From Halodurantibacterium daqingensis (GTDB taxonomy: Bacteria; Pseudomonadota; Alphaproteobacteria; Rhodobacterales; Rhodobacteraceae), in contig NZ_JBHTFQ010000005.1 in assembly GCF_042666235.1 (NCBI RefSeq), positions 1 through 64,000 on the forward strand: a stretch of 64,000 nucleotides of DNA, read 5' to 3'. The notes under the pieces were generated by a model. The model had not been told where the DNA came from, did not search any database, and saw nothing but the letters and a program-made list of their open reading frames with translations. A program made the position numbers and the translations under genes. Shown here one piece after another: positions 44,278 to 53,237 of this stretch. Numbering within the stretch: the stretch's first letter is position 1; each line of letters opens with the position of its first letter.

Positions 44278-45266
44278 TGTCCCCCTTCCGCGCAAGCGCA
44301 ATCTTCCTGGCTTCCGTCACGCTGACGGGCGTCCTCATGGGCGCGGCCTCGGCCGAGACGATCACCGTCTACACCTCGCAGCCCCAGGACCAGATGGCTG
44401 CCGTTGTCGAGGCGTTCAACAAGGATCATCCCGACATCACGGTCGAGATCTTCCGGTCCGGCACGACCGAACTGATGGCAAAGCTTGCGGCGGAATTCGC
44501 AGCCGGCGGCACACCGGCAGACCTGGTCCTGATCGCCGATGCCGTGGCCATGACCCAGTTGAAGAACGACGACCGTCTTCTCCCCTATCCCGAAGCGCGG
44601 GTCGAAGGCATTCCCACATCCGTCATCGACCCCGACATGACCTTCTTCGGAACCAAGCTCATCACCACCGGTATCGTCTACAACACCGAGCTGGTCTCCG
44701 AGGCTCCGACCTCCTGGGCGGATCTTGTCCAGCCGGACATCGCCGCGAGCCTCATCATGCCAAGCCCGCTCTATTCCGGCGCGGCGGTGATCCATGTCGG
44801 CACCATGGTCCAGCAGCCGGAATTCGGCTGGGACTACTACGAGACCCTGGCCGAGAACGGCGCAGTCGCGGGGCAGGGCAACGGCACCGTCATCGAGGCG
44901 GTGGCACGGGGTGAAAAAGCCTATGGCATCATCATCGAATACATGGCGATGAACGCCCGGGCGAAGGGATCGCCTGTCGATTTCGTCTTCCCGCAAGAGG
45001 GTGTGTCAGTCATCACCCAGCCGGTTGCCATCCTCCGCGACAGCGATGCGGTCGATGCCGCACGGGTGTTCATCGACTGGCAGCTCGGACGGGCGGCACA
45101 GGAACAGTCGGTCGCGCAGGGCTATTTCCCGATCCTCGCCGGGGTCGCCCAGCCCGAAGGCTATCCGGATCCGGCGACGCTCGAAATCCTTGAGGCCGAT
45201 CCGGCCGTCATGCTTGCCGACGACCTGGCCAACAAGGAAGCCTTTGCCGAGCTGTTTGGTGGCTGA
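44277..45266 (+). CDS. ABC transporter substrate-binding protein (iron/phosphonate type)
   Basis: 329 residues. Signal peptide FRASAIFLASVTLTGVLMGAASA, then ETITVYTSQPQDQMAAVVEAF, typical of type II binding proteins for ferric iron, thiamine or 2-aminoethylphosphonate. TGIVYNTELVSEAPTSWADL and AYGIIIEYMAMNA are in the pocket region. The tandem-tyrosine iron motif of FbpA is not evident, so an organic anion is at least as likely as iron. Coupled by TGATG to the phosphatase gene. Confidence 0.9.
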   Translation: MSPFRASAIFLASVTLTGVLMGAASAETITVYTSQPQDQMAAVVEAFNKDHPDITVEIFRSGTTELMAKLAAEFAAGGTPADLVLIADAVAMTQLKNDDRLLPYPEARVEGIPTSVIDPDMTFFGTKLITTGIVYNTELVSEAPTSWADLVQPDIAASLIMPSPLYSGAAVIHVGTMVQQPEFGWDYYETLAENGAVAGQGNGTVIEAVARGEKAYGIIIEYMAMNARAKGSPVDFVFPQEGVSVITQPVAILRDSDAVDAARVFIDWQLGRAAQEQSVAQGYFPILAGVAQPEGYPDPATLEILEADPAVMLADDLANKEAFAELFGG

Positions 45267-46983
45267 GCTTTCCCTTACGCGCCTGCGGCCTGCTGCGGGG
45301 TTGCGGTTCTGGGGTGGTGAGATGCTTCTCACCACCCTTCTCGCTGTCTGGATCATCGCGATCTCGGTCTGGCCGCTGGCGCGGCTGTTTCTCGAGGCAC
45401 TGGCCCCCGGCCAGACCGGGGCGCCCCTCGGCCTGATGGCCGAAGTTCTTTCGGCGCGTTCAACCGGACGTGCGTTCTGGAACACGTTGGGGGCCTCTGC
45501 CGCATCGGTGGCGATATCGGCAGGCCTGGGTGTGACGCTTGCGTTGCTGACCGGGCTGTTCCAGCTGCGCGGTCGCATCGCCATGACATTCCTGATCCTG
45601 TCGCCCCTGCTGATCCCGTCGCAGACCATGGCGCTTGCCTGGATCGAACTGACGGGGGCCACCTCACCCATCCTCGGGCCGCTTGGCCTTGCGCCGCCGC
45701 CGGGGCGGACCAATCCGATCTATTCGGGGGCGGGAATCGCCCTGCTGATGGGGATCGAGCACATGCCGCTGGTGTTCATCGCCACACGGGCGGCCCTTCG
45801 CGCCGTTCCGGGCGATCTGATCGAGGCGGCGCGGATCGTCGGCGCCAGCCGGCGAGTGATCCTTGTCCGGGTCCTCCTGCCGCTTGCCGCGCCCGCAGCC
45901 TTGGCCGGATCAGTGCTGGCTTTCGCGGCTGCAGTGGGAAACTTCGGCATTCCGGCCCTTTTGGGCATTCCCGGGCGCTTTCCGATGCTGACCACGCAGA
46001 TCTACCAGCGGCTGAACGGCTTTGGGCCCTCCGTTGCCGGCCAGGTGGCCGTGCTGGCACTTCTGCTGGTCGCGCTGGCGCTGGGGGCCCTTGCGTTGCG
46101 CAAGCTGATCCTGCTTCGGTTGTCCGCGCCGCTTCCGGCCGGGGCACCGACGGTGCCGCTTGACGCTGGCGCGCTGCGCCCGGTGCTTGAAGCCGGTGTC
46201 TGGGCCGTTCTTCTGCTGATCGCGGTCCTGCCGATGCTTGCCCTGCTGGCCACCGCCTTTTCCCCCGCGCTTGGAGTCCGGCTGTCCGGCAACAGCGCGA
46301 CCCTCGCCAACTTCGCCGACGTCATGCGCAATCCCGCAGCGATGCGGGCCATCGGCAACTCGCTCCGGCTTTCGCTGCTTGCCGCCCTGATCTGCAGCAT
46401 CGTGGCGCTTCCCTTCGCCTTTCTTGCGGTGGTGCAGAAATCCCGCGCGGTTCGCGTGCTGGACTGGCTTGTCGATGCGCCCTGGGTCGTTCCGGGCACG
46501 GTCGTTGCCCTGGCGATGATCCTGGCGTTTCTGCGCCCATTGCCCCTGATCGGTTCGCTTTACGGCAGTTTCGCGATCCTGCTTCTGGCCTATCTCGCGC
46601 GGTTCCTGCCGCTGATCCTGCGCCCGGTTCTAGCAGCGGCCGAATCCGCCGAACCCGCACTGGACGAGGCCGCGCGCATCCTGGGCGCGCCCATCTGGCG
46701 GCGGATCATCTTGATTCTCGCACCCGGTGTGTTGCCGGCGATGTCTGCCGGCGCGTTGGTGCTCGTGATGACCGCCGTGAACGAACTGACGCTGTCGTCG
46801 CTGCTCTGGTCCAGTGGCAACGAGACGATCGGCGTCATGATCTTCGCTCTGCAATACGAAGGAAACTCGCCCGCGGCGGCGGCAATGGCGGTGCTCTCCG
46901 TGGGACTGGTGCTTTCCATCACGCTTGCGCTGGATCGTCTGGCCGGGTGGCTGCCCCCGGGCACCCTCCCCTGGCGAGAGTGA
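45259..46983 (+). CDS. ABC transporter permease, fused two-domain
   Basis: 574 residues with about 12 membrane spans: two permease domains in one chain, as in FbpB. Docking loops are found in each half: LIEAARIVGASRRVILVRVLLPL and LDEAARILGAPIWRRIILILAP. The start is GTG 45259, overlapping the binding-protein stop by eight bases; an ATG at 45322 (MLLTTLLAVW) is the alternative. Last gene of the operon. Confidence 0.9.
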   Translation: MAELSLTRLRPAAGLRFWGGEMLLTTLLAVWIIAISVWPLARLFLEALAPGQTGAPLGLMAEVLSARSTGRAFWNTLGASAASVAISAGLGVTLALLTGLFQLRGRIAMTFLILSPLLIPSQTMALAWIELTGATSPILGPLGLAPPPGRTNPIYSGAGIALLMGIEHMPLVFIATRAALRAVPGDLIEAARIVGASRRVILVRVLLPLAAPAALAGSVLAFAAAVGNFGIPALLGIPGRFPMLTTQIYQRLNGFGPSVAGQVAVLALLLVALALGALALRKLILLRLSAPLPAGAPTVPLDAGALRPVLEAGVWAVLLLIAVLPMLALLATAFSPALGVRLSGNSATLANFADVMRNPAAMRAIGNSLRLSLLAALICSIVALPFAFLAVVQKSRAVRVLDWLVDAPWVVPGTVVALAMILAFLRPLPLIGSLYGSFAILLLAYLARFLPLILRPVLAAAESAEPALDEAARILGAPIWRRIILILAPGVLPAMSAGALVLVMTAVNELTLSSLLWSSGNETIGVMIFALQYEGNSPAAAAMAVLSVGLVLSITLALDRLAGWLPPGTLPWRE

Positions 46984-47321
46984 CGCAACCGGCGCCCAGT
47001 GCTCGGGGCAGACGTGCGGCGGGTTCGCAGCATCCGGAAGCCCGATACCACAGGCTGCTCCTCGGGCGGGGCCGCGACCGGCATCGGCCGATGGCACGCG
47101 GGGCAGACCGCGGTCCGCCGTGTCATCCGTGCCGCTGCGGACACGGGCCCACGGCCCGCGCTCTGCCCGATCCACCGTCTGCGCTTTGCATGTTGGCCTG
47201 TCAGATGATCGCCACCAGGCGCCAGTTCCATGTCGGCGGACAGGCTGCACCGGCCGCAAACGAATACTTGACTATTTCACTATGATTCCTATTGTCGCGG
47301 CAAATCCAGAGGAACAGCGAC
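46984..47321. other. gap upstream of the TonB-dependent receptor gene
   Basis: No gene. The last 60 bases are AT-rich and hold the likely promoter: TTGACT at 47268-47273 and TATTGT at 47290-47295, 16 bases apart. An iron-regulator site (Fur, RirA or Irr) would be expected here, but no convincing copy was seen. Confidence 0.45.
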
Positions 47322-49397
47322 ATGTGGATCAGATCCCTTCTTGCCGGCACCACCATTCTGGCGTCGGTGTCTCCGCTTTCGGCGACGGCGCAGAGCATCA
47401 TCGAGCTTGAACCGATCATTGTTCAGGCGGAGAGCAACACGACCCTGATCCAGGATGGCTATGTCGCCGAAAGCGGCCGTCAGGCCACCAAGGTTGATAC
47501 ACCGATCCTTCAGATACCGCAGGCGATCACCACGGTGACGCAGGCGCAGCTCGAGGATCAGAAACCCCGCACCCTGAACGAGGCGCTTGGCTATACAGCA
47601 AGCGCCAACCCCAACAACTACGGGTTTGACACCCGCTATGACGCCTTCTTTCTGCGCGGGTTTCCGGCCTACTACACCGGGATTTTCCGCGACGGATTGC
47701 GGCAATACAACGGTCCGTCGGCCTGGTTCCGCAACGATCCGTACACGACCGAAGGTGTGGCGATCCTGAAGGGGCCGGCCTCGTCGCTTTATGGCGTCAG
47801 CGGGCCGGGCGGGCTGGTGAACATCGTGTCAAAACGCCCCACGGAACATCGCTACCGCGAGATCGAACTGCTGGGGGGCACCGATGACCGCAAGCAGCTG
47901 GCCTTCGACTTTTCCGGCCCGGCTGACGATGCCGGCGTGCTGTCCTACCGGCTGACAGCGCTGGCCCGCGACAGTGGCACCACCCTGCCCGGCTACCGGG
48001 ACGACAAGCTGCTGTTCGCCCCGGCGCTGAGCTGGAACATCAGCGACCGGACGCGACTGACGGTGCTGGGCGAATATTCTGACGCGACAGTGGGCGGCAC
48101 TGCAGCCTTCTACAATCCCTCCTATGGCGTGGCTTCGCGGCTTTATGAAGGCGATCCGGCCTATAATGACTTTTCGCAGCAGCAGGCGCGGCTGGGCTAC
48201 GAGCTGGAGCACGAGGTCAACGACGCGCTGGTACTGCGCCAGCACCTGCGCTTTGCCGATGTCGATGCCGATCTCGAATACAGCGGCCATTATCCCGACG
48301 GGGCCGGTGGGCTGGCGCGCTATTGGGGCCACTATGCCGAGACGATGAAGGTTTTCACCGTCGATAACATGGCGCAGTTCACCTTCAGCACCGGCGCGGC
48401 CAGCCATGAACTGGTGGCAGGGCTGGATTTCACCCGGGCGGAATATGACGCGCATTCGGTGGTGGGCTATGTCTCGGCGCCGGCGACGGCTGCCATGGAC
48501 CTGCCCTACTATGGCGGTCAGCGCAGCAATCAGACCGGCCTTTACCTCCACGATCAGATTGCCCTGGGGGCCTGGACCGTCTTTGCCAGCGGCCGCTATG
48601 ACTGGGTGGAGACGACCGCCATCGCCGCGGACGGCACGCGCACCAGAACCGATGATGATGCGTTTTCGGGCCGCATTGGTCTGTCCTACCAGATGGCCAA
48701 CGGGCTTGTGCCCTATGCAAACCTGTCCACCTCTTTCTCGCCCAATATCGGCGTTGTCTATGACGACGTCACCTCGAACGACAGCCGCCCGGCGGAACCC
48801 ACGCGGGCGCTGCAGAAAGAGGTTGGGCTGAAATACCAGTTGCCGGGCACCAACAGCCTGGTGTCCGCCGCCTTGTTCGAGATCGAGCAGAAAGACGGCA
48901 TCGTCTTCGACACCTCGACCGGCATGAACCGGCAGCGCCAGCTTGACCTGACTTCGCGCGGGATCGAACTGGAAGCCGTGGCCAACTTCGATCACGGACT
49001 GAGCGTCATCGCCTCCTATACCCATCTCAAGGTCAGAATCGACCAGGGTGCGACGGGCACCGCAGGCAACGAACTGTCGGCAACGCCGAACGATGTCGCC
49101 GCCCTCTGGGTGCAATATGATGCCGATCAGGGGGCGCTTTCGGGCCTTGGGCTGGGGGCGGGGCTGCGCTATGTCGGCCGCAGCTGGGGCGATGACACCA
49201 ACACCTTCCGCAACAGCGACCGGATGTTCGTGGATCTCGCCGCCTCCTATGATTTCGCCGCACAGGGGCTGCGGGGGCTGAAGCTTCAGGCCAACGTGAA
49301 GAACCTGTTCGACCAGAGCGAACAGATGTGCACCGCAGGCTATTGCTACTTTGACGAAGGTCGGACGGCCACCCTGTCCATCGGCCGCCGCTTCTGA
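47322..49397 (+). CDS. TonB-dependent siderophore receptor
   Basis: 691-residue outer-membrane receptor. Signal peptide WIRSLLAGTTILASVSPLSATAQ. The plug domain has TPILQIPQAITTVTQAQLED, LRGFPAYYTGIFRDGLRQY, GVAILKGPASSLYGVSGPGG and VNIVSKRP, typical of FhuA/FpvA-like siderophore receptors. The beta-barrel ends in ATLSIGRRF with the C-terminal phenylalanine required for outer-membrane assembly. AGAGGA precedes ATG 47322. Overlaps the MFS gene by TGATG. Two cysteines near the C-terminus (QMCTAGYCYF) likely form a disulfide. Confidence 0.95.
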   Translation: MWIRSLLAGTTILASVSPLSATAQSIIELEPIIVQAESNTTLIQDGYVAESGRQATKVDTPILQIPQAITTVTQAQLEDQKPRTLNEALGYTASANPNNYGFDTRYDAFFLRGFPAYYTGIFRDGLRQYNGPSAWFRNDPYTTEGVAILKGPASSLYGVSGPGGLVNIVSKRPTEHRYREIELLGGTDDRKQLAFDFSGPADDAGVLSYRLTALARDSGTTLPGYRDDKLLFAPALSWNISDRTRLTVLGEYSDATVGGTAAFYNPSYGVASRLYEGDPAYNDFSQQQARLGYELEHEVNDALVLRQHLRFADVDADLEYSGHYPDGAGGLARYWGHYAETMKVFTVDNMAQFTFSTGAASHELVAGLDFTRAEYDAHSVVGYVSAPATAAMDLPYYGGQRSNQTGLYLHDQIALGAWTVFASGRYDWVETTAIAADGTRTRTDDDAFSGRIGLSYQMANGLVPYANLSTSFSPNIGVVYDDVTSNDSRPAEPTRALQKEVGLKYQLPGTNSLVSAALFEIEQKDGIVFDTSTGMNRQRQLDLTSRGIELEAVANFDHGLSVIASYTHLKVRIDQGATGTAGNELSATPNDVAALWVQYDADQGALSGLGLGAGLRYVGRSWGDDTNTFRNSDRMFVDLAASYDFAAQGLRGLKLQANVKNLFDQSEQMCTAGYCYFDEGRTATLSIGRRF

Positions 49398-50659
49398 TGG
49401 CACGGAGCCCGGCCCTGCCGCTGATCGGCGCGATCGGCGGACTGTATGTGGCGCAAAGCGTCATTGCGGGTCTTACATGGTCCGGCCTTCCGGCCGTGCT
49501 GCGGGCGCAGGGATTGCCGCTGGACAGGATCGGGCTTCTGTCGCTGCTGATCCTGCCCTGGGCGCTCAAGTTCCTGTGGTCCCCGGCGTTGGAGCGTGTG
49601 CGCCTTCCTGCTGCGGGGGGCAACCGTTCGGCGCCTGTGGTGCTGCTGGGCGGAGCCATCGCGGTCCTGGGCCTGCTGGTGGCAGGGGCCCTGGGACCGG
49701 CGCCGCTTCTTCCGGTGCTGGCCGCGCTGATGGTGGTCGCCTTTGCCACCGCCACGGTCGATATCGCCTGCGACGGCTATGCGGTGGAAAACCTCCGCAG
49801 CAACGATCTGGGCTGGGGCAATGCCGCACAGGTGGGCGGCGCCTATGTGGGCGCGGCATTGGGCGGTGGTGTGCTTCTGGTGCTGGTGCAGATCCTGGGC
49901 TGGCAAGCAGCAATCTGGATCATGGCCGCGCTGGTGGCGCTGCTGGGGCTTCCCTTTCTGGCGCATGCGGGACGCAGGACCGGCGCGCGCGAACCTGCAC
50001 GGATGCATCGTCCCTCGCTGCGGGCGGCACTGGCCCGGCCCGAGATCCGCCAGGGCCTCGCCATGGCGGCGATCTATGTGGTTGGCCAGAAGACGGCGAT
50101 GGCGATGGCCGGCCCGTTCCTTGTCGATCAGGGGTTGAGCCTCGCGCGTATTGGGCTTCTGAGCGGGGCGGCAAGCCTGACGCTCGGCCTTCTGGGGGCG
50201 CTTGTCGGGGGAGCGGCCACCCGCGCCTTCGGGATCCGTCCCGTTTTGGCCGGCGCCGCGGCCTTGCAGGCGCTGGCGCTGGCGCTGATGGCGTTGCAGG
50301 CGGCCACTGCTGCCCTGCCCCTGGCGCTGGTGATCGGCGTGGCGCTGCTCGGCGGATCGGCCGTCATGTCGATCGGATTCGTGGCCCTGTACGCACAGTT
50401 CATGCGCTGGTCCGATCCGCGCCAGGCGGGGGTGGACTTCACCTTGTTTCAGTGCATGGACGCGGCTGTCAGCATGGTGGCGGGCGTCGCCGCGGGCGTT
50501 ATGGCCGAACACCTGGGATATGGGTTCTTTTTCGCGCTTGCCGCGGCACTGGCGCTGGCGGCCATTCCCGCCATGCGCCGCGTCGCGCCCCGTCAGGCGG
50601 CCGAAGAAGTATGGTGCGGCTCTTCCGCCAGTTCCCCGGCGATCCCGCGCCGCCAGTAG
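49397..50659 (+). CDS. RhtX/FptX-like MFS siderophore importer
   Basis: 420 residues, 12 membrane spans. Motifs of the RhtX/FptX/AmpG-like branch: GGLYVAQSVIAGLTWSGLPAVLRAQGL and LPWALKFLWSPALERVR, ATATVDIACDGYAVENL and DFTLFQCMDAAVSMVAGV. Such single-protein importers move ferric siderophores across the inner membrane in place of an ABC transporter. Coupled to the receptor gene by TGATG. Its last 67 bases overlap the convergent siderophore-interacting protein gene. Confidence 0.9.
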   Translation: MARSPALPLIGAIGGLYVAQSVIAGLTWSGLPAVLRAQGLPLDRIGLLSLLILPWALKFLWSPALERVRLPAAGGNRSAPVVLLGGAIAVLGLLVAGALGPAPLLPVLAALMVVAFATATVDIACDGYAVENLRSNDLGWGNAAQVGGAYVGAALGGGVLLVLVQILGWQAAIWIMAALVALLGLPFLAHAGRRTGAREPARMHRPSLRAALARPEIRQGLAMAAIYVVGQKTAMAMAGPFLVDQGLSLARIGLLSGAASLTLGLLGALVGGAATRAFGIRPVLAGAAALQALALALMALQAATAALPLALVIGVALLGGSAVMSIGFVALYAQFMRWSDPRQAGVDFTLFQCMDAAVSMVAGVAAGVMAEHLGYGFFFALAAALALAAIPAMRRVAPRQAAEEVWCGSSASSPAIPRRQ

Positions 50660-51672
50660 GCCACGACCATGTGCCGATCGCGCGGCATCTTCCAGACGGA
50701 CCGGACATGGCGACGGATGTCCCGGAATGCGTCGAATTCGCAGGCGGCCCAAAGGTAAAGATCCTCGGACGGCTGGCAGCGCGTGAGCGCCTCGGCCAGA
50801 AGCCGGGTCGTGCCGGGCGCGGCGCCGCGCCGGTGCAGCCATGTCACGGGACGCGCCAGCACCTGTTGGTCCTCGGGGCCGTTGACCTCGATGATCGTCT
50901 CGCAGATCGTGGTGTCAGGCAGGCTCTCCAGGATCCGCGCAATGGCCGGCAGTGCCGTTTCGTCGCCCAGCAGCAGAAGGCGTGGTGTTCGGGGGATCGG
51001 TCCGCCCCCGGGGCCGAGCAGCCCGACGATGTCACCAGGTTTGCAGGAGGCGGCCCAGGACGCGGCCGAGGCGCCCTCGGTCGGATGCAGCACGAAGTCG
51101 ATATCGACTTCGCCCCGCGCCACATCGACGCGCCGGATGGTATAGATCCGGACCAGCAGCGCATCGGCGCCGCCGGGGAAGGTCAGCGATCCGCTGGGCG
51201 TCAGCATCGGCCAGACCGGCGGAAGATTGGCAGGGCGGCCCGGGGGCGGAAGCAGCAAACGGATGTGCAGCTCGTCCACCGGCAGCGCAGCAAGGTCCGG
51301 CACCGCGAAGGTCACCCGCTGCAGCGCGGGCGTCACCCGCCGCACTGCGGTCACGCGCGCCTCGCGGAAGAACGGCGGCAAGCCCTGCCCCTGCCCGTCG
51401 CCTTCCCAGACAAGCTCGACCGGCGCATCGAGATATTCGCGGATATGATCCACAAAGATCAGCTTCATGTAGCTGAGCCCGATCGGGTTGACCCCCTGCG
51501 CATCCACCAGCAACGCCCCTGCGTCCTGCCGCACCTCGAACTGACCCAACGGCAGCGCCATGCGCCAGGGGCCATCGGTGCCGCCGGTGACATACTCCGG
51601 ATGGTCGGCAGCAAAGCGGGCCATTGCAGATCGGCAGTCTGGATGTTCGAGCCTGGTCGTCGCGTGCAGCAT
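50593..51672 (-). CDS. siderophore-interacting protein with N-terminal DUF2218
   Basis: 359 residues. The N-terminal 95 residues match DUF2218 (LEHPDCRSAMARFAADHPEY; FVDHIREYLDAPVELVW). The rest is an FAD-binding ferric-siderophore reductase: VTAVRRVTPALQRVTFAVPD, VRIYTIRRVD (flavin site) and LLLLGDETALPAIARILESLP (NAD(P)H site). It likely releases iron by reduction in the cytoplasm. Its 3' end overlaps that of the MFS gene by 67 bases, convergent. Confidence 0.93.
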   Translation of the reverse strand: MLHATTRLEHPDCRSAMARFAADHPEYVTGGTDGPWRMALPLGQFEVRQDAGALLVDAQGVNPIGLSYMKLIFVDHIREYLDAPVELVWEGDGQGQGLPPFFREARVTAVRRVTPALQRVTFAVPDLAALPVDELHIRLLLPPPGRPANLPPVWPMLTPSGSLTFPGGADALLVRIYTIRRVDVARGEVDIDFVLHPTEGASAASWAASCKPGDIVGLLGPGGGPIPRTPRLLLLGDETALPAIARILESLPDTTICETIIEVNGPEDQQVLARPVTWLHRRGAAPGTTRLLAEALTRCQPSEDLYLWAACEFDAFRDIRRHVRSVWKMPRDRHMVVAYWRRGIAGELAEEPHHTSSAA

Positions 51673-52342
51673 CGGAGACCTCCGACAGGAAGTTGCTGGG
51701 AAAGGTGCTGGCGCGGCGAAAGCCTGGCTGACGAAAGTCTAGCAAACCCGCCCAGGCACCGCCAGCCCCCGCAGCGGCATCGGACAAGTGACGGTTCGGT
51801 CGATCCAAAGGTTCCGGGATCTTCAGGATTTTCGCCTCTGTTAGGCATGGCGCCCGTCGAGAACGATGAACGCAAGCCCGCCTGCATTGGCCAGCAGCTT
51901 TTCCCAGAGCGCCGGGAGAGCAGTCGGGCGATGTGGAGCGCCGCATCACCGTCTCCGAGCGTCATGCGCATTATGCCGGCAAAGCCATTCAGGGGCGCGA
52001 CGGGTTTCAGCTTGAAGCGCGCCCGGCCATCGGGATCCACAGGCCACTCGAACAGGTCGGGCTGGCGACGCTGCCGGAGGGGCCGCTGATACTCGGCTGG
52101 CTCACCGATTGCGCTGTCCTGCGCGACCAGGCGCCTGCCCGCCGAGCCCGGCGCGCCAGCCGCTGACGCTTCAACTGAACCATGTGCGCAGGCCACGCCT
52201 TTCGCGTTATGTCCGAGGAGTTGGTGTGATTTCGGCGCTGCAGCGGTGTGATTTCTGTTGGCTATCGAGGTATATGGTCGAGGTGGAGTGTGGCGGCGGT
52301 GGCCACGGAGCCTGCGGAGACCGCGATGACCCCAGGACCAGC
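51673..52342. other. gap upstream of the siderophore-interacting protein gene
   Basis: Contains the promoter of the minus-strand reductase gene and, from 51844, a decayed minus-strand fragment. No intact gene; the AT-rich bases near 52210-52280 mark the edge of the IS zone. Confidence 0.5.
51844..52166 (-). pseudogene. C-terminal gene fragment of unknown family
   Basis: A coherent minus-strand reading: PDLFEWPVDPDGRARFKLKP, VAPLNGFAGIMRMTLGDGDA, then after a frame change LPALWEKLLANAGGLAFIVL and a stop. The even composition suggests a former gene. I do not recognise the family. The 5' part is missing toward the IS zone. Confidence 0.4.
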
Positions 52343-52628
52343 ATGAACCTCTCCGATCTTCTGGCCACGCGCGATCAGGCAACTTGCTGGGCGGCATTGC
52401 CGAAGCCGTGCTGCGTCTCATCATGGAGGGGGATGTGGAAGGCATCATCGGTGCTGGCCGCCATGAACGCAGCGGCGAACGCACGACCTGGCGCAACGGG
52501 TATCCCAGGGCGCGCTCTCGATACCCGTCCGGGCAGGCTGAAGCTGCGGGTGCCGAAGCTGCGGCAGGGCAGCTGCTTCCCGGGCTTCCTCGAGACCCGG
52601 AAGACCTCGGAGCAGGCGCTGGTGGCTG
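52343..52628 (+). pseudogene. IS256-family transposase, N-terminal part
   Basis: Three frames together give the start of an IS256 transposase: LLGGIAEAVLRLIMEGDVEG and IIGAGRHERSGERTTWRNGY, then RALDTRPGRLKLRVPKLRQG and FLETRKTSEQALVA. At least two frameshifts separate the pieces. It ends abruptly at about 52628, where IS3-type sequence begins. The C-terminal part lies at 54640-55119. Confidence 0.8.
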
Positions 52629-52629
52629 C

Positions 52630-52937
52630 AACGCCGGGGGCGGCCCGTTCGAAGCTGATCGACCGGCTGCCCGGGAGAACGAAGCCGCGGCGGGGCTATC
52701 ACAAAGCGCGGACGCGGCGCTGGTGGCGTTGATCTCGACGCTGGTAGCGGTGCGCCTGACCTATGGCTACCGACGGATCACGCCGATCCTGAACCGCCAG
52801 TTGCGATCAGAAGGCTGGAACCGGTCAATCGCAAGCGGGTCACCCGGATCATGCAGGCCCCAGCCTGCTGCTGGCGCGGAAATACTCCGAGCGCCCCGAG
52901 CATGTTCACGACGGCAAGGTGATCGTCATGCGCTCGA
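52630..52937 (+). pseudogene. IS3-family OrfB fragment, first part
   Basis: Reads ARSKLIDRLPGRTKPRRGYH, then VRLTYGYRRITPILNRQLRS, NRKRVTRIMQAP and LLARKYSERPEHVHDGKVIV, ending VMRSNLR, in shifting frames. This is the front of an IS3-type integrase. It breaks off at about 52937, and a matching continuation (CSDGCEFTCRNG) occurs at about 54322. Confidence 0.75.
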
Positions 52938-53237
52938 ACCTGCGTTCGCCATTGGGCTTGAACCTTATGGATGGCTCCTGCGTGGCACGGGGCTTGTGGT
53001 CTTTGGCATCTGGTCGGCTGCGGCCACGCATTCGGCGTCTGATCTGCGGCGGTGATCGCGCGCTGATGAACGTCTGCCCGAGGTGTGGGTCCCTCCCGAT
53101 GGCATGCGCGCGTGGCGCTCGGGGTCACGGGGTGTCCCTGCCTCATGTCCGTCAGCTTGCCATCATCTCACTCTGCCCGCGCCATCTCGTTCAGGCCAGC
53201 AACAGCGGCGCGCATTTCTGTCCGGTCATGCCGGTCG
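52938..53237. other. non-coding end of the broken IS110-type element
   Basis: 300 bases downstream of the IS110-type transposase remnant, with no coding. A GGCTCC at 52973-52978 mirrors GGAGCC at 54284-54289, each about 30-35 bases inside the inferred element ends, like IS1111-type subterminal inverted repeats. Confidence 0.4.

Noticed and set aside
45001..45258. In-frame extension of the fused permease upstream of GTG 45259
   Set aside because: It lies inside the binding-protein gene in another frame and encodes no membrane segment.
47268..47286. TTGACT with TATGAT as a sigma-70 promoter
   Set aside because: Spacing is only seven bases; TATTGT at 47290 gives 16 and was preferred.
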